Shown: in pieces, positions 48,182-56,824 of the stretch
How positions within the stretch are numbered: the first letter of the stretch is position 1
How the letters are laid out: the number at the start of each line of letters is the position of its first letter
Assembly: GCA_012862575.1 (NCBI GenBank)
Contig: BLSF01000063.1
Coordinates: 62,001-126,000, forward strand
Reading direction: 5' to 3'
Source: Parietichytrium sp. I65-24A
Taxonomy: Eukaryota; Sar; Bigyra; Thraustochytrida; Thraustochytriidae
DNA length: 64,000 bases
Notes under the pieces: generated by a model
The model's input: only the letters and a program-made list of their open reading frames with translations
Told to the model about the DNA's origin: nothing
Databases searched by the model: none
Translations under genes and position numbers: made by a program

Positions 48182-49750
48182 ATGGAGCTGTGCATCGCAC
48201 GGGCCTTGTTTGTGATCATCATCATTGCGGCTGAGCTTGGGTGTGCTCAAGCAGAGAGGTCCTGGGTGTGGCCGAATGGCACCAAACTATCACACGAAAA
48301 GCTCGTGCTCCAAACCCACGAAGGAGTTGGACTAGGTACTGGCGAGACACTGGAAGGCACAGTGGCATGGTTTGACGATGAAGACAACCGGCTCCTCTGC
48401 GAGCTCTACGACTACGCATTCCATAAAGCTGACGACGAGGTAATCTTTGCGATTGACCCGAGCCCGTATCGCGCCCGCCATCCAGGAAAAATAATTGTGA
48501 AATATGATTTACATCCTTGCACGAAAGAGGCTGCATATGATCTGCGATGGGCGCCTTCCATGATCTTACACTTTTGGGGAAATAGCTTGGTGGTCCTTTC
48601 CAAGATGGACTCGCTCATGTCTCTGGAGTACAAGTTTTATGCCAGAGTGAGACTGAGCACCAGTTTCACCACCAAAGTGTTCCAAAGTCTAAATTCAAGC
48701 ACTGCTTATATTCGAACGCCTGAAACGTACGAAACAATCGAGTTCACGGATGCGCTGAGGAGCTCCAATGGCACAGAAGACTTCAATATAACGATGACGA
48801 TCGACGACAACCCTTTGGTGCTGATATACAACACTTGGTGGTACAACCTCGTATTCCGAGGAATATTTCCAGCATTCTACCTTTGCATTGCGTTCAGAAA
48901 TTTACAGCTTTTATGGAGGAGAAGGAGCAAAGCGGGAATGGCCAATACCCGTGTCATCATCGTTCATATCTTCAACACGGTCATGATGATCAGTCTAGCG
49001 ATCGTGTTGGTTGTGGAAGGTTACAACTCGCAGGGTGTGCTTGAGTCTCAGGTGGCCTACGTGATGCGGACAATGTTATCAGGAACGAGCTCTGGGAGCG
49101 ATTTCTTGATCGGATCTTTGTGGGTGAAGGTTTTGCATGATTCACGCATGCTGAAATGGTCAAAGAGAAAGTCAAAGCTTGTGCAGCTATACCTCATAGT
49201 GGTGGCGTCAACGCTGCCTCTTCTGGACCCCTTCTTGATCTATATGGCTGCGTCACAACGCTCAAGGAGTAACGCGTTGCTGTACCTTTCAACAGGGGCA
49301 CTTGGTGTCTTGGCGCAGACGTATATTCTCTTCTTTATGTGGTGGACAACAACGTTGTTTATGTCGGCGTTGCGAGAATCCGCTAAAGTCCTCAATGATC
49401 GCGTGCCAGAGCAGGAGAAAGTATTTCTCCGCCGCCTGGTTTTTTACTTGCGTATGTCAATGAGCTCCTCGGGTGTTCTGATCATAGCTTTTGCGTATGC
49501 TGGACTGTTGAGTCGGTACTATGTCACGTATGACGGGCTTTACATTTTTACAAACGTCTCGTTTGTCACTGCGAGGGGTTTGAACACGCTCGCGAACGGC
49601 GAATTCTGCGTCCCTTCCAGACCATCTGCCTCTGTTGCGCCACACAGCGGAAAGAAGAGCAGCTCGCAAACAGGACCTCGAAGCGCCAAGAAGTATGTCC
49701 ACAATGCATCTTCCCACGCCAGTTCTTCAAAGGCAAAAACAGACTCCTGA
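48182..49750 (+). CDS. 7TM-H: paralog of the seven-helix family
   Basis: The protein is 522 residues long with a signal peptide of about 24 (LFVIIIIAAELGCAQA). The ectodomain has WPNGT, LQTHEGVG, WFDDEDNRLLCELYD and RARHPGKIIV. PC.MN is replaced by HPCTKEAAYDLRW, and HFW.TD by HFWGNS. YDS..YR.FFQG becomes YNTWWYNLVFRG. The helices keep VEGYNSQG, TSSGSDFLIGSLW, STLPLLDPFLI, FFMWWTTTLF and NTLANGEFCVP. So it is clearly a member but has changed at several otherwise fixed sites. The tail is the longest typical one, about 50 residues, rich in Ser, Lys and His (GKKSSSQTGPRSAKK). Confidence 0.86.
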   Translation: MELCIARALFVIIIIAAELGCAQAERSWVWPNGTKLSHEKLVLQTHEGVGLGTGETLEGTVAWFDDEDNRLLCELYDYAFHKADDEVIFAIDPSPYRARHPGKIIVKYDLHPCTKEAAYDLRWAPSMILHFWGNSLVVLSKMDSLMSLEYKFYARVRLSTSFTTKVFQSLNSSTAYIRTPETYETIEFTDALRSSNGTEDFNITMTIDDNPLVLIYNTWWYNLVFRGIFPAFYLCIAFRNLQLLWRRRSKAGMANTRVIIVHIFNTVMMISLAIVLVVEGYNSQGVLESQVAYVMRTMLSGTSSGSDFLIGSLWVKVLHDSRMLKWSKRKSKLVQLYLIVVASTLPLLDPFLIYMAASQRSRSNALLYLSTGALGVLAQTYILFFMWWTTTLFMSALRESAKVLNDRVPEQEKVFLRRLVFYLRMSMSSSGVLIIAFAYAGLLSRYYVTYDGLYIFTNVSFVTARGLNTLANGEFCVPSRPSASVAPHSGKKSSSQTGPRSAKKYVHNASSHASSSKAKTDS

Positions 49751-50599
49751 CATTGCTGTAGACTTGCGTTGCACGTGACTTGGCCACCTTTCTGCGCTTT
49801 GGAAAGCACAAAAATCTTGCCCTACCATTTTGATGAAAAATAACAAAACATGTTCACAAGAATTATCTACAATGCTATTAATGACAAAGAGTGAGTTCAA
49901 GTCTTCCTCTTCAGCGTTCGGCTCGCGCCATGCTGCTCCAGACGCGTCACGACATGAACCAGCAGCACTTTCATTCAATTGGAGCACATCGACAAGCTGT
50001 TTCTCCCTTCGCCACCTTCGCCACTCTATCAGGACAGGAAATTTCCGCCTAGCTAGGCCTAAACAGATGGTGATCAAATCAGACGTACGTGTATCGTTTA
50101 CGGTATAAAACAACCATACCAACCCCACACCCGAGCAGCATGTCTGCCACACTTTCGCCATTGCGGCCTCTATCTATCTCCAGACAGCGTTCACAGCTAT
50201 TATCACCGTGACAGTCATCGCAATCATCGCAGCCACCCCGACCAACCAAATCGAAATCACTACACCGCTCTTCCGTGCCCCACGCTCCAAATTACCTTCA
50301 CAATCAGACACGACAAGAGCGCCCGACAGCTTCCGCAGAGCGGCCGAACGGAGCTCGGAATGACAAACGCCTGTCCAACCAACCATCTATCCAGCGCATA
50401 TCTTGGACCTGGATTGGGACAACTCAAAACTTGCAATTTACTGTCAAAGTTCTAACATTGAGTTCCAACTCCGAAGTGCAAAGTTTCATTCCATCATGAT
50501 CTATTCCATCGCAACGGATAGTTTCGAGGGAACAGTATACAAGTATATAGACAGAATCATAGCAAGACGGGACAAAATTTGGACGGGCTGATCAACCCA

Positions 50600-50621
50600 C
50601 GGACGGACGGACGGACGGACG
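50600..50621. repeat. (GGAC)n microsatellite
   Basis: Five to six GGAC units in the 7TM-H to 7TM-I spacer. Confidence 0.85.
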
Positions 50622-50816
50622 AAGGGAAAGACAGAGAGACAAAAGAGCGATTCGGTTGCGAGTAAGACGCAAAATGATATAAAACAACAAAATGATGACA
50701 TGAAGAATGAAGAATGAAGAGCAGGAACCAACATCCGTTTCGAGAGCGACTGGTCGATAGCCAGCTTGGTAAACTCTTTCACGGATTTGGAGGGCATTCT
50801 GCGAAGATTCGAGTTT

Positions 50817-50827
50817 TGACTGCGAAC
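50817..50827 (+). promoter_or_regulatory. TTGACTGYGAA spacer motif, copy 4
   Basis: Exact match (C variant), 418 bases before the 7TM-I start and in the same orientation as the gene. Confidence 0.3.
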
Positions 50828-51245
50828 TAGCAAAGCGGGAAATGGGAACTGTGCAATACGTCCAATCGGAGCGTAAAAGGCGATAGATCTCTAAAGCGGC
50901 ACTTGACTCGGTAAGTAATTTCTCGCAACAAGTTTCAACAATTTCAGGGTGAGCCCTTGCTCTCGCTGCTCAGATCGAACGTCGAAAGGGCCTAGAGAAG
51001 CGGAGAGGCGCTGCGCCTGAAAGCGAACTAGTTCATCTCGTGTGCAGCAATACTCTTCCATCGGCCACTGTTGAGCTTTGGAGCTTGGTGAGGTTGCTGC
51101 CGGTATCTGGTTGTGCAGAATCGCGCTCCAGGCGAATGGTGTGACTTGGGCAGCGATAGACAGCGAGAGAGGACACTTAGTTTTGTGAAAGTGCTAGAGC
51201 CGAGGGTCGAAGGGGAAAGCCGTCTCCAGCGGCAAGCAAACTGAG

Positions 51246-52874
51246 ATGGCGCGAAATAGAGGCCTCCTGACATGGCTTCTGGCTGCTAGCATGGCCGGCT
51301 CGGTGCAAGGAGAGACGAACCTGACGTGGTGGGACGGGAGCACCCTCGTGAGGGAGGCGCTACACAGTGAGCGGGTGTATCAAATCAGGGAAGGGGCTGG
51401 CCTGGGAGCAGGATTATCCATTACGCGAAAGCTGGAGACTTTTGATAAAGTCGACGGTGATTTGCTGTGCGAATTGTTTCGTAATAGGCCGGACACTGTC
51501 GAAGAGCTGCTGAGCTTGAATACCTCAGTATACAGGGCCAGGCACCAAGGCAACATGGTAATTCTCTATCTCACCTCTGATTTCTTTGGCTGTGGCCTGA
51601 CCAGTCATTATTTTTGGGACTGGACCGCACCAGTGATGGCTCATTTCTGGGATTCTGACATACTAATGGTTGCTCAGAGTAACGACACTAAATTTAAAAG
51701 GCTGATCCCGTACTACCCTCGATCAGCCTCCCAAGACGAGCTGCCAGTCACTGTGTTTGCGAACTATGCGCGAGCGTTTTTGCTTACGGAGGGCACCACC
51801 GAACTAGAAGAGATGATCTCCGATGCCCAAGCAGGTGTTTCGCAAGCGTTGTACATCTCAATCGATCCTATAGAAACCAGCGGGGTGGTGGACATTTTTG
51901 ACAATCCTGCACACGTACTCCTCGTGCAAGGATTAATCCCAATCTTCTATTTTCTCGTCGGACTTCGAAGTATCGCTTACACAGTCGTTCGCATAAGATG
52001 TCGAAGCCCAAGTCGCACCGCTTTATTTGCTTTGGTTTTGAATGCTCTGCTCATGCTGGTTCTTGGTGCTGTACTTGCTCTGGATGGCTATTCGTCACAG
52101 GGGAAAATGGACATTGACTTGCAGACATACTTTCGCTTTCTTTGTACAGGAATCAGCTGCGGTGTGAACTTCTTGGCGGGCTCGATGTGGCTTAGCATTT
52201 CGAGCAAAGTAAAGAAGGTTTCGTGGAGAGAAAAAAAGCAAAAGTGCTTTCATCTTGCCATGCATTCTGTCACAGTAACATTCGTCTTGGGCGACATATT
52301 TTCCTTCGCCGGATTCCTGGTATTCAAAGCTGGGTTCTCCTTCACCATAACGCTTTCAGGCTCGATTTATATGCTTGGCCAGCTATTCATCTCGGCATTT
52401 CTTCTGAAATCTACTGCGTCAGTAATGCATGCCATTCATGTCATGTCTTCAAACGCGAGCCAAAAAAGCAACGGTCCCGCCTCTTCCAGCTTTGTTCGGG
52501 ACCTCGTATTTTGGATTCGTGCATCGATTGCAAGTTCATTAATAGCGATGGGATGTTTGTGCTTGGCTATCTTTCGCGAAATCTATCTCATACCCGGGGT
52601 ATATTTTCCGACAAATTTCGTTTTTATAATCTCTCGCGGAATCAGCTCACTCGCAATTGGTGAATTTTTCGCCCCGCAATCTGTGTACTCAATAGCAAAT
52701 CCATGCGCAAGAAAATTGTGGGAGTATACTACCTTCAAGTCAGGCATGTCTATGAACGCGCGAGTCTCTGCAGCTCCAGCTCCCGTCCCAAACTTTGAGA
52801 AGCCGGCAGCTCAGGACACTATAGCGGGAACCTCAGAGTTTAAGCTTGGAGATGCCACTCCAATGTATACATAA
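51246..52874 (+). CDS. 7TM-I: divergent paralog of the seven-helix family
   Basis: The protein is 542 residues long with a signal peptide ending near AGSVQG (residue 22). It is the most divergent copy. WPNG is WWDGS, the THE motif is absent and replaced by QIREGAGLG, but FDKVDGDLLCELF, RARHQGNMVI and FWDSDIL survive, and LVQG is at about 226-229. Membrane landmarks are LDGYSSQG, ISCGVNFLAGSMW, a fourth helix without VDPA, FLLKSTASVM, and SLAIGEFFAPQ in place of NTYANGEFCAP. The tail is the longest of the family (about 65 residues), Ala/Pro/Ser rich, with KLWEYTTFKSG. It lies at the outer end of the plus-strand array. The extra divergence may mean relaxed constraint or a separate role. Confidence 0.83.
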   Translation: MARNRGLLTWLLAASMAGSVQGETNLTWWDGSTLVREALHSERVYQIREGAGLGAGLSITRKLETFDKVDGDLLCELFRNRPDTVEELLSLNTSVYRARHQGNMVILYLTSDFFGCGLTSHYFWDWTAPVMAHFWDSDILMVAQSNDTKFKRLIPYYPRSASQDELPVTVFANYARAFLLTEGTTELEEMISDAQAGVSQALYISIDPIETSGVVDIFDNPAHVLLVQGLIPIFYFLVGLRSIAYTVVRIRCRSPSRTALFALVLNALLMLVLGAVLALDGYSSQGKMDIDLQTYFRFLCTGISCGVNFLAGSMWLSISSKVKKVSWREKKQKCFHLAMHSVTVTFVLGDIFSFAGFLVFKAGFSFTITLSGSIYMLGQLFISAFLLKSTASVMHAIHVMSSNASQKSNGPASSSFVRDLVFWIRASIASSLIAMGCLCLAIFREIYLIPGVYFPTNFVFIISRGISSLAIGEFFAPQSVYSIANPCARKLWEYTTFKSGMSMNARVSAAPAPVPNFEKPAAQDTIAGTSEFKLGDATPMYT

Positions 52875-53195
52875 AAGCATTTTTGATCCTCAAGGAGTGA
52901 CGGTGAAGAAAAAATGTTTTTTAAGTTTGTAAAAAGAGAGAGTGCAATCAAACAGAAAATAGAATTGTGGTTGGTAATGTTGTTCAGTATGGTTCAGATA
53001 ATTTGTTCCTGAGCGGCTCGAAAGCTCACCCACACTCGCGCGAGGCAATACTTTCCAAGTAAATGCTGCGCGAAGTACTATTGTTCATTGAATCGATCAG
53101 TCAGAATGAAAACATGTGAAAGGAGGAAGCAAAAGAGCTCCCACAAAACGAGAGGCATGGATGGATGGATGGTTGGATGGATGAAAAGAGGCAAT
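52875..53195. other. Convergent spacer between 7TM-I and the Zn2Cys6 gene
   Basis: A 321-base gap between convergent genes. It contains a (GGAT)n run at about 53157-53181 just before the Zn2Cys6 stop. No terminator signal could be told apart. Confidence 0.6.
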
Positions 53196-55886
53196 CTACC
53201 CTGGAGGACAAACAGAGGATGGAGCTGAGTGATCTTTGCCTCCGATCAGTTGATTCATCATCAATCCGTTTTGATGGCCCCCAGGTCTCAGGTTTGCCAA
53301 CCGTGCTGACGCCTCCGAGCCCTTGAAAATGCGTTCGGCCGTAACACTGTGGCCGAGGCCAACGTCCGGCCTTTCCGAGGAGAGGTTTCTCGCCTCCTTC
53401 CTGGAGTTTGAGCTAAGACGGTCGGCTTCGGATGGAGGCTCCGCCTCGGTCTGACCCTCCTGTTTGGATTGGAGGTTGAGTTCCGCGACTCTGTCCTGCA
53501 AGCTGTTTGTTTCGCTCGAATCAATCTGCAATAGCTTGGGCTGCTTCAGATGCGGTTGGTCAAAAACAATCGAGTCGCGGCGGGAGCTGCGCTTGTTCTT
53601 GTCATTATTGTCACCCGAGTCCAGCGAAGAGGCGATGGTTTCGTCGGACGAAAGCAACCCACTGGACGTCTCGCTGATCTGCTGAAGAGTCGGGGGGCGA
53701 TCACCATCATCGGTAAGTGTTTTGTTCGGAGCCAGGACATATCTGCTTGGGACCGCAATGCGAGCAGATTGGGAAGAGACAGAGTCCTCGAGACGAATTG
53801 TCTTGGAGTCAGGGACGAGGACAGCGCGAAGGGTGATTCGCGCAGCAGCACCATCGTCACGCACGTAAAGGTGAGTGTCCACGAGTGCTGGTACAGTGCA
53901 AGTAGTGTTTTTGTAGTACATTCGAAGGAAGCGGCGTGAGGCGTGGCCGCCACCGACAAGCGACATGCCGAATGCAGTCAAGCTCCGGAACCACAGAGCC
54001 CCGTCCTGCTCTGGAAACAGTGAAGCGAGGCTGTGAGGAAACGTCTCTCTTTGTATCATCGCAGAGTCAGCGATGGTGGACTCCCACAACTGGTTGCAAA
54101 AGTAAGTGGCTTGGCCATCTACAATTGTGACCTCGAGGTAGGCTGCATCAGAGGTATCCCATCTCTCTCGTAGACCAAACTTGGAGCTGACAATCTCTAG
54201 ATCCTTTTTGGAATGCGCATTCGCGGCAGCGGAAAGAATTTCTCCGCCCAGATCAGTCTTGTAAAAATTTGAAATCTGGTCCACGACCTGTTGCATGGCT
54301 TGACGGCCATTCTGCTTCAAGAGGCGCCACCACAATCGACCAAAGGCAATCGTGCCAGCTCGGTCAAGATCGGCCAGTTTTGCCAGTTGACCAAACTTCT
54401 CCACAACAGCTGAACAAGGGTCGCAGTGTTTGCGCAGTTTCGGGGCCGGGGAGTCTTGGCGTGCGGGAAGGACGGGCGACGCAGCTCTGTTTTTCTTGGA
54501 TGGAGCAGGCTTGGCGCGTGAGCGCTTTTCTTTCTTTTGGAGTGGCTGCTGCCTTTGCTTTTGAGAATCCTCAACCCGCCGCAAATTTGCCAAAGAGTCG
54601 GCAACACGCTGTTCGATGGAGGGCGGGTTCGTGGAAGAAGGCTCTTGAAACTCCATCGTATTTGTGTGGTCCATCGGGACACGGGAGAGAGCGCTGAGAG
54701 GAGAATCGACACCATTTGGTTCCGAATAGGCTTGCGAGAGCAGACTCGACGAGCTCATGGTCTTTGTGAGTCCAAGCGGGGGCGGTACGGCAGTAGTCGG
54801 TGAGAAGTTGACGTTTGGAGATTGCACACGTGAGGTGTCCGGGTTAGGATTAGACGATGCACTGGACGAGTCAAGCATTGACCCAAAGAAGGATGCCGAG
54901 CGATTAAAGGCTGGAGGAGACGGGCTTTGTCCAGGAGACATCTTCCCGGACTGCATGCTGTTTGTGCCCCCGTTACCATTCATCATGAGGTGGTTTGCAA
55001 GGAGTGTAGTGAATGCAAAATCAACGTTGAGCGGCGACGACGGAAGCGGAGGAGAGTTTGCCGGGGAAGAGGCAGCTGAGCTCATCATGAACGGCAAAGA
55101 ACCACCCATTCCAGGATTTTGCTGATTGAGGAGCCTCATTAGGCTCGCAGTGTCGGTTTTCACACTAAGTCCAGAATGCCCTCCTTGCACGTTGCTGCCG
55201 AGTGAATTTGTGCTAGACGATTTCATCATGCCAGGGTGCATTTGATCTCTATTCCCGTGAAGATTCGACACGTCCGGTCCGCCGAGACCCGGCCCGAGCA
55301 AGTTGCCAGAAGAATTGGTGCGAAGCATCATATCAGATCCCGAGAGCTGGCTGTGTAGATACGCAGCTAATTCCTCGGACTGGTGGCTGTTGGGGGAAAA
55401 GAAGCCAGACATACTTTGTTGATTGCTGTTGTTGCTGTTGGGATTGAAGGAGCCGGCATTCATCGGGGTAGAACCGGTGGACTCGGATGAGGATCGCGAC
55501 ATCTCGGAGTTGTGTTTTCTGAACATTGCAGCGGGATCACCAGGAGACAATGTCTTGGCCTTTGCCTTTGGTTTCCCCCCCGTGATCCCAGACGGAGGTC
55601 TCCCACGGCCACGCAGCTGGGCTTTGCAAGGAATGTTGAGGCGACGGCATCGAGCGCAAGGAAGCATTTTCTCGCACTTGACTCTTGACTTGCGGCACCC
55701 TTGGCAAGCGCTTTGAACTACTCTTCGCCCATCCGGGGCGAACACCTGACTTGATCCGTCCGCGCCTTCGGAATGCAATTGATGGTCAGACCCATCCCCG
55801 GAGTCCTGATTTTCCTCGTCATCTGACCTCTCAGCGGTGTCTGATGGCGCGTCCTCCACAGGTCCCAGATCCATGGGGTGAGCCAT
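53196..55886 (-). CDS. Zn2Cys6 (fungal-type) transcription factor
   Basis: The protein is 896 residues long from the ATG at 55886. Residues about 60-86 form a canonical binuclear cluster: CQGCRKSRVKC, then EKMLPC, ARC and RRLNIPC (C-x2-C-x6-C-x5-C-x2-C-x6-C), which binds DNA through two zinc ions. RGRGRPPSG right after it resembles an AT-hook. Residues 115-430 are Ser/Asn/Gly/Pro rich and disordered. A folded region at about 485-690 includes CDPCSAVVEKFGQLAKLADLD, IAFGRLWWRLLK, ALWFRSLTAFGMSLVGGGHASRRF and THLYVRDDG; I do not recognise it, and no fungal Fungal_trans domain is visible. The C-terminal 200 residues are disordered and acidic. Zn2Cys6 factors are mainly fungal but occur in some algae and amoebae. 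Regulated targets cannot be told from the sequence. Confidence 0.88.
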   Translation of the reverse strand: MAHPMDLGPVEDAPSDTAERSDDEENQDSGDGSDHQLHSEGADGSSQVFAPDGRRVVQSACQGCRKSRVKCEKMLPCARCRRLNIPCKAQLRGRGRPPSGITGGKPKAKAKTLSPGDPAAMFRKHNSEMSRSSSESTGSTPMNAGSFNPNSNNSNQQSMSGFFSPNSHQSEELAAYLHSQLSGSDMMLRTNSSGNLLGPGLGGPDVSNLHGNRDQMHPGMMKSSSTNSLGSNVQGGHSGLSVKTDTASLMRLLNQQNPGMGGSLPFMMSSAASSPANSPPLPSSPLNVDFAFTTLLANHLMMNGNGGTNSMQSGKMSPGQSPSPPAFNRSASFFGSMLDSSSASSNPNPDTSRVQSPNVNFSPTTAVPPPLGLTKTMSSSSLLSQAYSEPNGVDSPLSALSRVPMDHTNTMEFQEPSSTNPPSIEQRVADSLANLRRVEDSQKQRQQPLQKKEKRSRAKPAPSKKNRAASPVLPARQDSPAPKLRKHCDPCSAVVEKFGQLAKLADLDRAGTIAFGRLWWRLLKQNGRQAMQQVVDQISNFYKTDLGGEILSAAANAHSKKDLEIVSSKFGLRERWDTSDAAYLEVTIVDGQATYFCNQLWESTIADSAMIQRETFPHSLASLFPEQDGALWFRSLTAFGMSLVGGGHASRRFLRMYYKNTTCTVPALVDTHLYVRDDGAAARITLRAVLVPDSKTIRLEDSVSSQSARIAVPSRYVLAPNKTLTDDGDRPPTLQQISETSSGLLSSDETIASSLDSGDNNDKNKRSSRRDSIVFDQPHLKQPKLLQIDSSETNSLQDRVAELNLQSKQEGQTEAEPPSEADRLSSNSRKEARNLSSERPDVGLGHSVTAERIFKGSEASARLANLRPGGHQNGLMMNQLIGGKDHSAPSSVCPPG

Positions 55887-56047
55887 GAAGAGAGGGCCTC
55901 AACTTTGCTTCGTTTCGCGGCACACAGCCAGCACCTGGCGACTCCAACAAGACGCCTGTCAGCAGCTAGAGAGGAAATGGCAGACGGATCTTAATGAAGT
56001 ACGGCCCGGAAGGACCGAACGGCCGAATGCCTGAAATTTCTGCGGCG

Positions 56048-56072
56048 TGTTTTGTTTGTTTGTTTGTTTGTT
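56048..56072. repeat. (GTTT)n microsatellite
   Basis: Six GTTT units upstream of the Zn2Cys6 gene start. Confidence 0.85.
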
Positions 56073-56386
56073 TTTACTTTCGCCGCAACCGCACCAGCAT
56101 TTCAGCCAAAGAGAGCCTTCGCGCACAGTCTTCCCACGGTGAGGAGAAACGAGAACGATCAGCAGACCAGATAGGAATCCGAAACCCCCAACCAAACAAG
56201 CTTGCGCCCGGCTTCACTGAAGCGTGGAGCGCGCAAAAGCAGGGACGACGGAGTGTCACTTCGCCTTCGCTTTCTCAGGACGCACGGCCGTCGCGATACG
56301 GGACAGCGCGAATCGTGCGTGCGCACACCGGCACGATCAACTTGCTGCAAACGACCCAGCGTGAACGCCCAACGCCCGTTCAATCA

Positions 56387-56430
56387 ATCAATCAATGAGC
56401 GAATGAATGAATGAATGAATGAATGAATGA
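56387..56430. repeat. (AATC)n and (GAAT)n microsatellite
   Basis: Four AATC units followed by about eight GAAT units. The same GAAT unit expands at 37594-37680. Confidence 0.85.
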
Positions 56431-56793
56431 AAAGTAAACGAAGCCAAGCGAGGAGCAGCGCTTTTTTCCCTGTCCTTCCCGTCGAGCAACGCGCTCTTAT
56501 TAATTCCGCTCTCCCTCTCTCTCTCACTCTCCTTTCTCGTTGCGCCAAGAGACAAGAGACAAGAGACAAGAGCCAGCCACCTCTCTCTCTCTCTGTGTGT
56601 GTGTGTGCAGTCAGTCCCTGGCGATATGAGTGAGGCTCTGTCTGCTCTCTCCTTTCTCTCTCTCTCTCTCTGTTGTCAATGGCCGAATGCTTGGTCTTTG
56701 GTCTGTCTCTCTCTCTGACTCTCTTCTCCTCCGCTGTAAGCTTTGAGCTGTGAGCTGTTTGCTGTTTGTTAGCTGTGAGCTGTGGCACTGTGA

Positions 56794-56824
56794 GTTGTTG
56801 TCGTTGTTGTTGTTGTTGTTGTAG
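56794..56824. repeat. (GTT)n microsatellite
   Basis: About nine GTT triplets with one GTC variant. Confidence 0.85.

Larger units (their letters stand above)
49751..51245. other. Spacer between 7TM-H and 7TM-I
   Basis: This 1.5 kb gap has no supported gene. It holds a (GGAC)n repeat at 50600-50621 and an exact TTGACTGCGAA motif at 50817. Open frames here are short and lack motifs. Confidence 0.5.

Noticed and set aside
17458-52874. Idea that the 7TM proteins are microbial rhodopsins
   Set aside because: Helix 7 has no lysine for the retinal Schiff base in any copy, and the family has a large ectodomain and signal peptide.
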